Below are positions 7,633 through 17,104 of a DNA stretch of 64,000 nucleotides, one piece after another (the stretch's first letter is position 1; every line of letters starts with the position of its first letter). The translations under genes and the position numbers were made by a program. The notes beneath the pieces were generated by a model. The model searched no databases, was not told the DNA's origin, and worked only from the letters and a program-made list of their open reading frames with translations. The stretch is from RBG-13-68-16 sp050018455 (GTDB lineage: Bacteria > Acidobacteriota > Thermoanaerobaculia > Thermoanaerobaculales > Thermoanaerobaculaceae). Location of the stretch: NCBI GenBank assembly GCA_050018455.1, contig JBEKAA010000002.1:1-64000 (forward strand). The letters run 5' to 3'.

Positions 7633-9086
7633 CGTTGGCTGAACTGGCCGCGGTCTGTGGGGCTTCGCTGCGCGGTGCCGACGCCGAGGTCTGCGGAATC
7701 AACCACGTGGCCCAAGCGGTCAAGACGGGATGGGTCTTCGCTGCGCTGCCGGGGCAGCACAGGCACGGGATTGACTTCGTGGACCTGGCCGTCGCGAACG
7801 GCGCCGCGGCCGTCTTGTCGGACCGTGACCCGGGCCTCCGCGCGTCCTGGCTCTACGCACAGCGCCCCCGGCGTGCGACCGCGCTCGCGGCGTGGGCTCT
7901 CGCGGGACATCCCGAGCGCAGCATGCGGATGGTCGGGATCACCGGGACGAACGGCAAGAGCACCGTCGCGGACCTGATCGGTCGGATCGCGGACCAGGCC
8001 GGGGAGCATCCGGGCGTCTTCGGCACACTCGCGTACACGCTGCCGACCCGGAGCGAACACGCGGCCCGAACGACTCCTGAAGCGACCGATCTCGCGCCGC
8101 TGCTCCGGGAACTCGCGGACACCGGCGGCAGCGTCGCCGTGATGGAGGTCTCGTCGCACGCACTCGCCCTCGACCGGGTTGCCGGCCTGGAGTTCGACGT
8201 CGCCGTCTGGACCAACCTCACCAGGGATCACCTCGACTTCCACCCGGGTCTCGAGGCCTACTACGCCACGAAAGCGAGCCTCGCAGAACTCCTGCGGCGC
8301 GACCCGCCGGGCCGCCGCGTCATCGGTCTCGACGACCCGTTCATGGCGCGCCTCGCCGGCACGCCACGCGCCAGCGATCTGACCTTCGGGTTCGGCCCGG
8401 CCTGCACGGTCACCGCCCTGCAGACCGCTCCCGACTTCGAGGGCACGACGTTCCGCCTGCGAACCCCGGCGTGGGAGGCGCACGTTCGCCTGCCGCTCGT
8501 CGGCCGCCACAACGTGCGCAACGGCCTCGCGGCGGCTGCGGCGGCCGTCGCGCTCGGTTGGCCGCAGGATGCAATCGTCCACGGCCTGTCCACCGCGCAA
8601 CCCCTGCCGGGCCGCCTCGAGCCCATCGCAGCCGGAACGGCGTTCCCGGTCTTCGTTGACTACGCACACACGCCCGATGGCCTCGAACAGGTGCTTCTCG
8701 CGCTCCGCGAGGTTGGCGACAGTCGTCTCGTCGTCGTGTTCGGGTGCGGCGGCGACCGTGACCCGGGTAAAAGGGCGCCCATGGGCGAGACCGTCGGGCG
8801 GCTCGCCGACGTCCCGATCGTCACGACCGACAACCCGCGCAGCGAGGACCCACAGGCCATCATCGCGCAGGTTCTCGACGGCGTGCGCGCGTCGGGCAAC
8901 CCGCGGGCGCTCGCAATCGCCGATCGTCGCGAGGCGATCGCGGCCGCGCTCTCCCTCGCCGACGAGCGCTGTCTTGTCCTGATAGCCGGCAAAGGTCACG
9001 AAACCGAGCAGGTCTTCGCCGAGCGTACGGTGCCGTTCGATGACCGGACCGTGGCGCGCGAGATTGCGCAACGGAGGCGCGCGTGA
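7629..9086 (+). CDS. murE: MurE, UDP-MurNAc-tripeptide ligase, meso-DAP type
   Basis: 485 residues. It ligates the third amino acid to UDP-MurNAc-L-Ala-D-Glu. The ATP loop is GITGTNGKST (about 103-112), the Lys of YYATKASL (Lys215) is the expected carbamylated residue, and DNPR at 401-404 is the signature of enzymes that add meso-diaminopimelate rather than lysine. The organism therefore probably has a DAP-type wall. The start is the ATG overlapping the ftsI stop. Its own stop overlaps murF in a GTGA at 9083. A much longer upstream frame overlapping ftsI was rejected. Confidence 0.95.
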   Translation: MTLAELAAVCGASLRGADAEVCGINHVAQAVKTGWVFAALPGQHRHGIDFVDLAVANGAAAVLSDRDPGLRASWLYAQRPRRATALAAWALAGHPERSMRMVGITGTNGKSTVADLIGRIADQAGEHPGVFGTLAYTLPTRSEHAARTTPEATDLAPLLRELADTGGSVAVMEVSSHALALDRVAGLEFDVAVWTNLTRDHLDFHPGLEAYYATKASLAELLRRDPPGRRVIGLDDPFMARLAGTPRASDLTFGFGPACTVTALQTAPDFEGTTFRLRTPAWEAHVRLPLVGRHNVRNGLAAAAAAVALGWPQDAIVHGLSTAQPLPGRLEPIAAGTAFPVFVDYAHTPDGLEQVLLALREVGDSRLVVVFGCGGDRDPGKRAPMGETVGRLADVPIVTTDNPRSEDPQAIIAQVLDGVRASGNPRALAIADRREAIAAALSLADERCLVLIAGKGHETEQVFAERTVPFDDRTVAREIAQRRRA

Positions 9087-10438
9087 TCCGCCGCACCGCA
9101 GTCGACCTTGCCACGATCCTCGGTGCCCAATTGCGAGGCGATGGTTCGGCGCTCGTGACCGGCGTCGCCATCGATTCCAGGGCTGTCCGCCCGGGCGAAT
9201 TGTTCGTCGCGCTACGAGGAGCGCGCGTCGACGGCCACGGGTTCGTAGGCCAGGCGGCGGCGTCTGGCGCGAGGGCCGCGCTGGTCGCACATCCCGTGGA
9301 CGTTGCCGTCGCACAGATCGTGGTCTTCGACACGGTTGCCGCGCTCCAGCAGATCGCTCGCGCCGAACGGGCCGGCTCCGCCTACCGTCTCGCCGCGGTC
9401 ACGGGCTCGCTCGGGAAGACGAGCACCAAGGAGATTCTCGCGGCATTCCTGGGTTCGGTGTTCCGAGTCGGGTTCACGCGCGGGAACCGCAACTCGGAGA
9501 CGGGCTTTCCAGTCGAGCTGTGCAACCAACCCGACGACATCCAGTGGATGGTGGCCGAGATCGGGATGAGCCACGCCGGGGAGCTCGACCGCCTCGGAGC
9601 CGTCGCGCAGCCGGACGCCGCCCTCTACACCGTGGTCGCGCCCGTCCACCTCGAGTTCTTTCGCGACATCGACGCGATCGCCGAGGCGAAGGCGGAACTC
9701 ATACATCACATCCTGCCGGACGGCGCGCTGGTGCTCAACGCGGCCGACCCGCGCGTCGTCTCGTTCGCCGCCCGTTTCGGAGGCCGCGTGCTGCGGTACG
9801 GCGTCCCCGGCGCGTCCGACCTCTGGATCGAGGCCTATCGGGACCGTGGCCTGCTCGGCTCCCGCTTCGAGCTCAGGGGCACCCTCGGGGCGTTCGGGGT
9901 CGAATGTCCGCTGCCGGGCCGCCACCAGGCGGACAATGTGCTCGCCGCGGCGACGCTCGCCCTCTCGCTCGGCGTTCCCGCCGACCGGGTGGCTTCGGCC
10001 GCCACGAAGCTCCAGCCTGCGCCGCGGCGTGGCGAGCGCCACGCGCTCCCTGGCGAGATCACGCTGATGGACGACAGCTACAACTCCTCGCCCGAGGCGG
10101 CGAAGGCTCTTCTCGCTCTCCTCGCCGCGAGCGCGGGCCGCCGGGTGGCGGTGCTCGGCGAGATGCTCGAACTCGGGCCCACCTCATTGGCTTTCCACCG
10201 GGAGGTCGGCCGGCGGGCAGCGGCGTCGGCCGACGTCGTCGTGGCTGTGGGCGGGGCAAACGCGGCGGAGATGGCCCGAGCCGCGGACGGCACAGAGACT
10301 CACTACGCCGCTACGGCCTCCGAGGCGCTCGACGTCGTGCGCGCGCTGCTGCGCCCTGGGGACGTCGTTCTGATCAAGGGCTCGCGTGGCGTGGGCCTCG
10401 ATGCCGTGGTGGACGGGCTGCTCGGGTTGGTGCGCTGA
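9083..10438 (+). CDS. murF: MurF, UDP-MurNAc-tripeptide:D-Ala-D-Ala ligase
   Basis: 451 residues from a GTG start overlapping the murE stop. The Mur-ligase ATP loop is VTGSLGKTSTKE (about 106-117), followed by RNSETGFPVELCN and IGMSHAGELDRL, which are typical of MurF. The C-terminal domain contains DDSYNSSPEAAKALL, the MurF-specific motif. It adds the D-Ala-D-Ala dipeptide to complete the cytoplasmic UDP-MurNAc-pentapeptide. The D-Ala-D-Ala ligase gene (ddl) is not in this cluster and must be elsewhere. Translation is coupled on both sides by overlaps. Confidence 0.95.
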   Translation: MIRRTAVDLATILGAQLRGDGSALVTGVAIDSRAVRPGELFVALRGARVDGHGFVGQAAASGARAALVAHPVDVAVAQIVVFDTVAALQQIARAERAGSAYRLAAVTGSLGKTSTKEILAAFLGSVFRVGFTRGNRNSETGFPVELCNQPDDIQWMVAEIGMSHAGELDRLGAVAQPDAALYTVVAPVHLEFFRDIDAIAEAKAELIHHILPDGALVLNAADPRVVSFAARFGGRVLRYGVPGASDLWIEAYRDRGLLGSRFELRGTLGAFGVECPLPGRHQADNVLAAATLALSLGVPADRVASAATKLQPAPRRGERHALPGEITLMDDSYNSSPEAAKALLALLAASAGRRVAVLGEMLELGPTSLAFHREVGRRAAASADVVVAVGGANAAEMARAADGTETHYAATASEALDVVRALLRPGDVVLIKGSRGVGLDAVVDGLLGLVR

Positions 10439-11523
10439 TGATGTACTGGCTCCTTTTCCAGCTGCACACCGTATGGGGACCGCTGAACGTCTTCCGCTAC
10501 ATCACGTTCAGGGCGGCCCTCGCGATTCTCACCGCGCTCGTGCTCGGCATCGCCCTCGGCCCCGCGCTCATCCGCACCCTGCGCAGGCACCAGATCGGGC
10601 AAGCGATCCGCGAGGAGGGGCCTGCGTCGCATCAGGCCAAGGCGGGGACGCCGACGATGGGCGGGGTCCTCATCCTGGCCGCCGTCCTCGTCCCGATTAT
10701 GCTGTGGGGCGATCTCACGGAGCCATGGGTGTGGGTGGTCACTCTCACGACCCTGCTCTACGGCGGCATCGGTTTCCTCGACGACCTGCTCAAGGTCCGG
10801 GGCGGCAAGAACCTCGGTCTGCGCGCCTGGCAGAAATTCGGCCTGCAACTCCTGGTCGGCATCGCAGCCGCGGCTGCGATTCGCCTTGTGGCCGGCAGCT
10901 CGCCGTACGCCGGCGAGCTGGTTGCCCCGTTCTTCAAGAGCGCCCACGTTCAGCTCGGGCTTTTCTACATCCCGTTCGTGGCCGTTGTGCTGGCCGGCTT
11001 CTCGAATGCGGTCAACCTCACCGATGGACTCGACGGCCTGGCGATCGGATCCGTGCTGGTCGCCTTCGCAACGTACACCGTCTTCACCTACCTCGCCGGC
11101 AACGCCAAGCTCGCCAAATACCTCCTGATCCCGTCCGTCCCCGGAGCAGGCGAGGTCACCGTGTTCTGTGCGGCGGTGGTGGGCGCGTGTCTCGCGTTCC
11201 TCTGGTTCAACTGCCACCCCGCCGAGGTCTTCATGGGAGACGTCGGCTCCCTGGCGCTCGGAGCCGCGATCGCGTGCACGGCCGTGATCGCGAAGCAGGA
11301 GCTCCTGCTGCTCGTAGTCGGCGGGCTGTTCGTGGCCGAAGCGCTCTCGGTCATCCTCCAGGTGGCGAGCTTCAAGACCCGCGGCAAGCGAATCTTCAGG
11401 ATGTCTCCCCTGCACCACCACTTCGAGCTGTCGGGGTGGGCCGAGACCCAGGTGGTGGTGCGCTTCTGGATCGTCGCGATCGTCTTCGCCCTCGTCGGCC
11501 TGGCGACGCTGAAGTTGCGATGA
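10438..11523 (+). CDS. mraY: MraY, phospho-MurNAc-pentapeptide translocase
   Basis: 361 residues, the family length, with about ten transmembrane helices. It transfers phospho-MurNAc-pentapeptide to undecaprenyl phosphate, giving lipid I. Landmarks are KAGTPTMGGV near residue 68, the FLDDLLK aspartates, NAVNLTDGLDGLA (catalytic Asp region) and the MSPLHHHFE loop close to the C-terminus. Two ATG codons stand in tandem (10438 and 10441); the first overlaps the murF TGA by one base. It lies between murF and murD as in most dcw clusters. Confidence 0.95.
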   Translation: MMYWLLFQLHTVWGPLNVFRYITFRAALAILTALVLGIALGPALIRTLRRHQIGQAIREEGPASHQAKAGTPTMGGVLILAAVLVPIMLWGDLTEPWVWVVTLTTLLYGGIGFLDDLLKVRGGKNLGLRAWQKFGLQLLVGIAAAAAIRLVAGSSPYAGELVAPFFKSAHVQLGLFYIPFVAVVLAGFSNAVNLTDGLDGLAIGSVLVAFATYTVFTYLAGNAKLAKYLLIPSVPGAGEVTVFCAAVVGACLAFLWFNCHPAEVFMGDVGSLALGAAIACTAVIAKQELLLLVVGGLFVAEALSVILQVASFKTRGKRIFRMSPLHHHFELSGWAETQVVVRFWIVAIVFALVGLATLKLR

Positions 11524-12860
11524 ACGGGATCAACTCTCTCCGCGCGCTCGTGGTCGGCCTCGGGGCCTCCGGGGTTGCAGCGGCCGCCTTGCTCGCCCGC
11601 CAGGGATACGGCATCACCGCCAACGATCGCCGAAGCGCGGCTGAGCTCGTCGACAGCCTTGGGAAGCTGCCGGACGGCGTCGTCACACTGCTCGGGGCTC
11701 ATCCGAACGGGCTTCTCGACGCCGTCGATCTCGTCGTCGCATCGCCGGGCGTTCCCTGGAACCTCCCCCTCTTCGAGGAGGCGCGACGCCGCAGGATCGA
11801 GACGATCGCCGAGGTCGAGCTCGCGGTCCGCTCGATGGAGGGCGTGCCGATCGTCGGCGTGACGGGTTCGAACGGCAAGACCACCGTCACCTCGTTGCTC
11901 GGCGAGATCGCCCGCGCTGCCGGCCTGCGCGTCGGCGTCGGCGGCAACATCGGCACGCCCGCCAGCGAGATCGCCCTCGCGGGCGGCTGGGACGTCGTGG
12001 TACTCGAGCTCTCGTCGTTCCAGCTCGAGGGGTGCACGACGTTGCGTCCGCGGGTGGCGCTGCTCCTCAATCTCTCACCGGACCACCTCGACCGGCACCC
12101 GAGCATGACCTCCTACCTCGCCGCCAAGGCCCGCATCTTCGCCTTCCAGGAAGCCTCCGACGTCGCTGTGCTCAACGCCGACGACCCCGCTCTGGCCGGG
12201 CTGGCGGTGGCGTCGCGAATCGTCCGATTCTCGCTCAAGGACACCGCCGCCGAGGCGCACGTTGCTGCCGGCACGCTGGTACTCGACGGCGAGCCTCTGC
12301 TTCCCCGCTCGGAACTGCGCCTGCTCGGCGACCACAACGTCGCCAACGCCCTGGCGGCCGCCCTTGCCGCCAGTCGCCTCGATGTTCCCCGCACCGCCAT
12401 TGCGGCGGCGCTCCGCGATTTCCAGGGTCTGCCCCACCGGCACCGGATCGTCGCCGAGAGCGGAGGCGTCCGCTGGGTGGACGATTCGAAGGGCACCAAC
12501 GTGGGCGCCACCGCGGCAGGGTTGGCAGGCTACCCGCACGGCACCGTGCACCTCATCCTCGGCGGACTCGGCAAGGGACAGGACTTCAGAGACCTCCGTC
12601 CGGCGACCGAAGGAAAGCTCGCCGGCATTTATCTGATCGGCGAGGCCGCGAGAGAGATCGCCGACGCGCTCCAGGGAGTTGCCCCGCTCGAGCTGTGCGT
12701 CACGCTCGACGAGGCCGTCCGCCGCGCCGCCTCCCGCGCTCGCCCCGGCGACACAGTGCTGCTCTCGCCGGCGTGCGCATCGTTCGACCAGTTCACGGAC
12801 TATGCCCACCGGGGCGACGAGTTCGCCCGCCTTGCTTGCGGCGTCGCGGGGGGCGCGTGA
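11520..12860 (+). CDS. murD: MurD, UDP-MurNAc-L-Ala:D-Glu ligase
   Basis: 446 residues. The N-terminal Rossmann-like domain has VVGLGASGVAAA. The ATP loop is VTGSNGKTTVTSL near residue 118, with ELSSFQLE and NLSPDHLDRH following in family order. DDSKGTNVGAT in the C-terminal domain and LSPACASFDQF near the end are MurD signatures. It adds D-glutamate to UDP-MurNAc-L-Ala in the cytoplasm. Its ATG overlaps the mraY stop, and its TGA shares one base with the ftsW ATG. The gene comes before murC on the chromosome although MurC acts first in the pathway, which is the normal cluster order. Confidence 0.95.
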   Translation: MNGINSLRALVVGLGASGVAAAALLARQGYGITANDRRSAAELVDSLGKLPDGVVTLLGAHPNGLLDAVDLVVASPGVPWNLPLFEEARRRRIETIAEVELAVRSMEGVPIVGVTGSNGKTTVTSLLGEIARAAGLRVGVGGNIGTPASEIALAGGWDVVVLELSSFQLEGCTTLRPRVALLLNLSPDHLDRHPSMTSYLAAKARIFAFQEASDVAVLNADDPALAGLAVASRIVRFSLKDTAAEAHVAAGTLVLDGEPLLPRSELRLLGDHNVANALAAALAASRLDVPRTAIAAALRDFQGLPHRHRIVAESGGVRWVDDSKGTNVGATAAGLAGYPHGTVHLILGGLGKGQDFRDLRPATEGKLAGIYLIGEAAREIADALQGVAPLELCVTLDEAVRRAASRARPGDTVLLSPACASFDQFTDYAHRGDEFARLACGVAGGA

Positions 12861-13936
12861 TGCCAAAGACGCGTGAGATGGACTACACCCTGCTGGCCGT
12901 GACGGTCGGCACCGCCGCCGTGGGGGTGGTCATCGTGGGCTCCGCCTCGGGCTCGCTCGCGCGGGAGCACTACCACCTCTCCGAGTACGAGTTCGCCATT
13001 CGCCAGCTCGTCGCGGTCGTGCTCGGCCTCGCGGGGATGCTCGCCGCGACGTTCGTTCCCCTCGATCGCCTGACCCGCTGGAAGGTCGCGTTCCCGCTGC
13101 TGTTGATCACATGGGCGGCGCTCGTCATCGCATTCGTCCAGTCTCCCGTCGCCGGGACCCACCGTTGGCTCCAGCTCCCCGTGAGCTCGATCCAGCCATC
13201 CGCCGTGGCGAAGGTCACGCTTCCGCTCGCTCTCGCTGCGCTGCTCGGTCGTCCCTTCCCGGACCGGCGGGAGCGCGTCACGGCTCAACGCAAGGCCGTT
13301 CTCATCACCGCTTTCACGGTCGGGTTGGTGCTGATCGAGCCCGACATGGGTTCGGCGCTGCTTCTGCTAGCCGCGGCGACCAGCGTTCTGCTCCTCGCCG
13401 ACGTTCCGATGCGTCCCCTCGCCGCAATGGCGGGCGCCGCCGCCGTGGTCTTCGCGATCTTCGCCTTGCTCAGACCGTACCGGGTCGAAAGGCTCCGCAC
13501 GTTCTTCGGCGACACGAGCTACCAGGTCCAGCAATCTCTGATCGCGATAGGAGGTGGCGGCCTGACCGGACGAGGGCTCGGGGCCAGCCTCCAGAAGCTC
13601 TTCTACCTCCCGCAGCCCCACACCGACTTCATCTTCGCGGTGATCGGCGAGGAGCTTGGCCTGGTGGGCACCCTCGGCACGCTGACGTTGCTCGGTGTGA
13701 TCGTCGCTCGCGCCCTCCGATCCGCCCGCCGCGCGAGTAGCCCTGCGGCCTGCCTGCTCGCCGGCGGCCTCGCGGTGACGCTCGGCGTGCAAGCGCTGCT
13801 CAACGTCTCGGTCTGCTTGAAACTGTTGCCCGCCAAGGGACTCCCCCTGCCGCTGCTGTCGGCGGGCGGTTCCGACGTGATGCTCACCCTGGTGGCCATC
13901 GGTCTCCTCCTCAACGTCGGCAAGGAGGGAGCGTGA
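12860..13936 (+). CDS. ftsW: FtsW, SEDS-family septal peptidoglycan glycosyltransferase
   Basis: 358 residues, all-helical membrane protein with about ten transmembrane segments. Family landmarks are AGTHRWLQLPVSSIQPSA (the large loop and the start of helix 4), KVTLPLALA, LIEPDMGSALLL and the HTDFIFAVIGEELGLVG stretch. Near the C-terminus LPAKGLPLPLLSAGGSD is the usual FtsW/RodA ending motif. It polymerises lipid II at the septum with FtsI. Placement between murD and murG marks it as FtsW rather than RodA. The ATG at 12860 shares one base with the murD stop. Confidence 0.95.
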   Translation: MPKTREMDYTLLAVTVGTAAVGVVIVGSASGSLAREHYHLSEYEFAIRQLVAVVLGLAGMLAATFVPLDRLTRWKVAFPLLLITWAALVIAFVQSPVAGTHRWLQLPVSSIQPSAVAKVTLPLALAALLGRPFPDRRERVTAQRKAVLITAFTVGLVLIEPDMGSALLLLAAATSVLLLADVPMRPLAAMAGAAAVVFAIFALLRPYRVERLRTFFGDTSYQVQQSLIAIGGGGLTGRGLGASLQKLFYLPQPHTDFIFAVIGEELGLVGTLGTLTLLGVIVARALRSARRASSPAACLLAGGLAVTLGVQALLNVSVCLKLLPAKGLPLPLLSAGGSDVMLTLVAIGLLLNVGKEGA

Positions 13937-15018
13937 GCGAACTGGTGATCGCCGGTGGCGGTACAGGGGGCCATCTCTTCCCCGGTCTGGCGGTCGCGGC
14001 CGAGCTTGCCGGCTCCGGCGCCCGCGTGTCGTGGCTGGGGGCCCGCCGCGGTCTGGAGGCGACGCGCGTGCCCGAGGCCGGGATCCCGATCCGGTTGCTC
14101 GCGGTGACCGGAGCAGTGGCCCGCTCGCACGCGGCTCAGGCGGCGGCGGCTCTCCAACTTGTGCCTGCGGTGCTGCAGGCCGCGGCGTTCCTCCTCCGCG
14201 GCCGCGCGGCGGCCGTGCTCGCGGTCGGCGGATACGCGTCAATGCCGGGGGCCCTAGCCGCCGGAATGCTCGGCCTCCCGGTGATCCTGCAGGAGCAAAA
14301 CGCGCTGCCAGGCCTCACAACCCGCTTCCTCGCCCCATGGTCCGTGGCCGTCGCGTGCGGGTTCGAGGCGGCGCTTTCGACGTTTCCCTCACTCCCGGCC
14401 CGCTGGACGGGCAACCCCGTGCGAGGAGAGTTCTTCGCGGTGCCGTCGCCGCCCCTCGAACCGCTGTCGGTTCTGGTGCTGGGCGGCAGCCAGGGTTCAG
14501 CGTTCCTCAACGCAAGGGTCCCCGAGGCTTTCGCGGAGCTCTCCCGCAGCGGCAAGGCGCCGCGCATCGTCCATCAGGCCGGCTCCAGCCGGTCGTACGA
14601 GGTGGAGCAGCGCTACGCGTCGCTCGGGGTGGCGGCCGAGGTCGTCCCCTTCCTGGAGCGACCGGCCGATGCTCTGGCTGCCTCCGCACTCGTGGTGGCC
14701 CGCGCTGGCGCGCTCACTGTGACCGAGCTCGCCGCGGCCCGGCGTGCCGCGCTCCTAGTGCCTTTCGCGGCGGCGGCCCACGGTCACCAGCTCGCCAACG
14801 CCGCTGCGTTCGCGTCGACCGGCGCGGCCGAGATCCTGGAGGAGCGCGACGCGACGCCGGACAGGCTCGCGGCCGTTCTCGGCCGCCTGTTGGCGGCACC
14901 GGAGCGCCTGGTCGAGCGCGGCCTGGCGGGGGCTCGTCTCGCACGCCCGGACGCGGCGCGCGCCGTCGTCGATCTCCTGCTCAGGGCGGCCGGCGGAGAT
15001 GCCGAGGGGCATTCATGA
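13933..15018 (+). CDS. murG: MurG, lipid II-forming GlcNAc transferase
   Basis: 361 residues from a GTG start overlapping the ftsW stop. The N-terminal nucleotide-type loop GGGTGGHLFP begins at residue 8. VGGYASMPGALAA and LQEQNALPG follow, then GGSQGSAFLN in the C-terminal domain and the donor-binding region ARAGALTVTEL. It transfers GlcNAc from UDP-GlcNAc to lipid I on the cytoplasmic membrane face. Alanine content is very high, in keeping with the GC-rich genome. The stop overlaps the murC ATG by four bases. Confidence 0.95.
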   Translation: MSELVIAGGGTGGHLFPGLAVAAELAGSGARVSWLGARRGLEATRVPEAGIPIRLLAVTGAVARSHAAQAAAALQLVPAVLQAAAFLLRGRAAAVLAVGGYASMPGALAAGMLGLPVILQEQNALPGLTTRFLAPWSVAVACGFEAALSTFPSLPARWTGNPVRGEFFAVPSPPLEPLSVLVLGGSQGSAFLNARVPEAFAELSRSGKAPRIVHQAGSSRSYEVEQRYASLGVAAEVVPFLERPADALAASALVVARAGALTVTELAAARRAALLVPFAAAAHGHQLANAAAFASTGAAEILEERDATPDRLAAVLGRLLAAPERLVERGLAGARLARPDAARAVVDLLLRAAGGDAEGHS

Positions 15019-16391
15019 ACTTCGGGCACGTCCGCCACCTCCACTTCCTCGGCATCGGCGGCGTGGGCATGTGCGGCCTCGCCGAGCTCTTGCACGGCGA
15101 GGGGTTCACGGTCTCCGGGTGCGATCTTGCCGCCAGCGAGACGACGGCGCGTCTCGAGAGCCTTGGCATCAGGGTGGACCTCGGCCACGCGGCCGGCCAC
15201 CTCGATGGCGTCCAGCTGCTCGTGATCTCGTCCGCGGTCAAGGCGGACAACACCGAGGTGGAAGCGGCCCGTCGCCTCGGCATCCCCGTGATCCGCCGGG
15301 CGGAGATGCTGGGCGAGCTCTCGCGCCTGAAGTGGGGGATTGCGGTGGCCGGCACCCACGGCAAAACTACTACGACCTCGCTCACCGGCTTCGTCCTCAC
15401 CAGGGCCGGCCTGGACCCGACCGTTGTCGTGGGTGGGCGGATGCACTTCCTCGGCGCGCACGCGCGGCTCGGACGCTCCGAGTACCTCGTCTGCGAGGCC
15501 GACGAGTTCGACAGGTCGTTCCTGGCGCTGTTCCCGGTCCTGGCGCTGCTGACGACCGTCGAGGCCGAACACCTGGACACCTATGGGTCGGTCGAGGCGA
15601 TGGAGGATGCGTTCGTGACCTTCGCGAACCGCGTGCCTTTCTACGGCGCGGCTATCGCTTGCCTGGACGACGCCGGCGTCCGACGGCTATTGCCCCGCTT
15701 CGAGCGGCGGATCGTCACGTACGGTTTCTCGCCGCAAGCCGATGTGCACGGTCGTGCCGTGCGTCTGTCCGACACGGGGTCCAGCTGCCAGGTCGTCGTG
15801 CGTGGAAGCGAGGCCGGCGAGCTCAAACTCCCGCTCCCCGGTCGCCACATGCTCGCCAACGCCCTCGGCGCCACGGCGGCCGCGCTCGAAGTCGGCGTCG
15901 CTTTTGCGGCAATCGCGGCGGCCGTCGGCGCCTTCACCGGGGTCGCCCGCCGCTTCGAGCGCAAGGGGCAGCGCAACGGTGTCGTGCTCGTGGACGACTA
16001 CGCCCACCACCCGAGCGAGATCGCGGCGACGCTCCAGGCCGCGCGCCAGAGCTTCCCCGACGCGCGGATGGTGGTCGTTTTCCAGCCGCACCTCTTCTCG
16101 CGGACCCGTGACTTTGCGCGGGAGTTCGGCGATGCGCTGCTCGGGGCGAACGTGGTCGTAGTGCTTCCGATTTACGCGTCCCGGGAACAGCCGATCCCTG
16201 GCATCAGCTCCGACCTCGTGGTAGCGGCGGCGCGGCGCTCCGGCCACCGGCAAGCGCGAGGAGCGACGTCGTTCGCCGATGCCCTCGAGGTCCTCGACGA
16301 GCTGCTCCGGCCAGGCGACGTGCTGCTGACGCTCGGGGCCGGCAACGTGGTCCAGCTCGGCGAGATCTGGCTGTCTGGAGGTTCGGCGTGA
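15015..16391 (+). CDS. murC: MurC, UDP-MurNAc:L-alanine ligase
   Basis: 458 residues. The UDP-binding loop FLGIGGVGMCGLAEL starts at residue 11, and the ATP loop VAGTHGKTTTTSL spans about 111-123. EADEFDRSFL, the LDTYGS acceptor-region motif and DDYAHHPSEI in the C-terminal domain are MurC hallmarks. It starts the stem peptide by adding L-alanine to UDP-MurNAc. murB and ddl, often found after murC in other phyla, are absent here; ftsQ follows directly with a GTGA overlap at 16388. Confidence 0.95.
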   Translation: MNFGHVRHLHFLGIGGVGMCGLAELLHGEGFTVSGCDLAASETTARLESLGIRVDLGHAAGHLDGVQLLVISSAVKADNTEVEAARRLGIPVIRRAEMLGELSRLKWGIAVAGTHGKTTTTSLTGFVLTRAGLDPTVVVGGRMHFLGAHARLGRSEYLVCEADEFDRSFLALFPVLALLTTVEAEHLDTYGSVEAMEDAFVTFANRVPFYGAAIACLDDAGVRRLLPRFERRIVTYGFSPQADVHGRAVRLSDTGSSCQVVVRGSEAGELKLPLPGRHMLANALGATAAALEVGVAFAAIAAAVGAFTGVARRFERKGQRNGVVLVDDYAHHPSEIAATLQAARQSFPDARMVVVFQPHLFSRTRDFAREFGDALLGANVVVVLPIYASREQPIPGISSDLVVAAARRSGHRQARGATSFADALEVLDELLRPGDVLLTLGAGNVVQLGEIWLSGGSA

Positions 16392-17104
16392 GCGGTCCCG
16401 TCCGCCACCACCGCTCTATTCGCAAGCTCATCGGCCGCGCACTGCCTCCCGCCGTGCTGCTCGCCCTCGCCGCGACGCTCGCATTCGCCCTTCAGGTGCG
16501 GCAGGTCCGAGTGTCGGGCACGCACCGCTTCCCGGCCCGGGAGGTCGAAAACATCCTGCGATCGGCGCTCGGCAGCCCCACCATCGCCGCTCGCGCCGGC
16601 GCGCTGCGCTCGAAGGTGCGCGCCGTGCCTTGGGTGGAGGACGCCACCGTCAGGGTCTCGCTCGACGGCGTCGTGACGTGCGCCGTGGTGGAGCGCGTCC
16701 CGGTCGCCGTCGCGGCGGACGGAGGCGTGTTGCGTCTGGTCGACCGCGAGGGCCGTCTCCTCACGACCGTAGAGTCGGCCTCTTCGCTCCTCCTGCTCGC
16801 CGGCTTCGCGCCGTTCCCCGAGGAGAGAGCGGCGTCACTCGCAGCCGTGCCGGCGCTCGAGCACGCCTGGGGCGGGAAGCTCGAGCGCGCCGACCGCCTC
16901 GGACCTCACGACATCGCGCTTCACTTCGCGGACGGCTCACCGGCAGTCCTTGCCGACCCGGACCGACCGGAGGAACTGTCCTCAGCGCGACGTGTGCTCG
17001 CGGCCTGGACCGCGAAGCAGCCGGCTCCGCTCCGTCTTGACGCCCGCATTCCCGGGCGTGTCGCGGTCCTGCCGGCGCCGCCTGCGCCGCAAGGGGAGGA
17101 GTGA
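16388..17104 (+). CDS. ftsQ: FtsQ/DivIB-type POTRA division protein
   Basis: 238 residues from a GTG start. A basic N-terminus and one transmembrane helix (about 18-35) are followed by a POTRA domain starting VRQVRVSGTHRFPAREV. A FtsQ beta domain follows, with VPWVEDATVRVSL and VVERVPVAVAADGG. FtsQ scaffolds FtsL and FtsB in the periplasm. The sequence is divergent, but topology and position between murC and ftsA are decisive. Its TGA at 17102-17104 shares one base with the ftsA ATG, and a strong GGGGAGGA ribosome site for ftsA lies inside its last codons. Confidence 0.88.
   Translation: MSGPVRHHRSIRKLIGRALPPAVLLALAATLAFALQVRQVRVSGTHRFPAREVENILRSALGSPTIAARAGALRSKVRAVPWVEDATVRVSLDGVVTCAVVERVPVAVAADGGVLRLVDREGRLLTTVESASSLLLLAGFAPFPEERAASLAAVPALEHAWGGKLERADRLGPHDIALHFADGSPAVLADPDRPEELSSARRVLAAWTAKQPAPLRLDARIPGRVAVLPAPPAPQGEE

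Noticed and set aside
7533..9314. 593-codon minus-strand open frame
   Set aside because: Antisense to murE and murF, which carry all family motifs.
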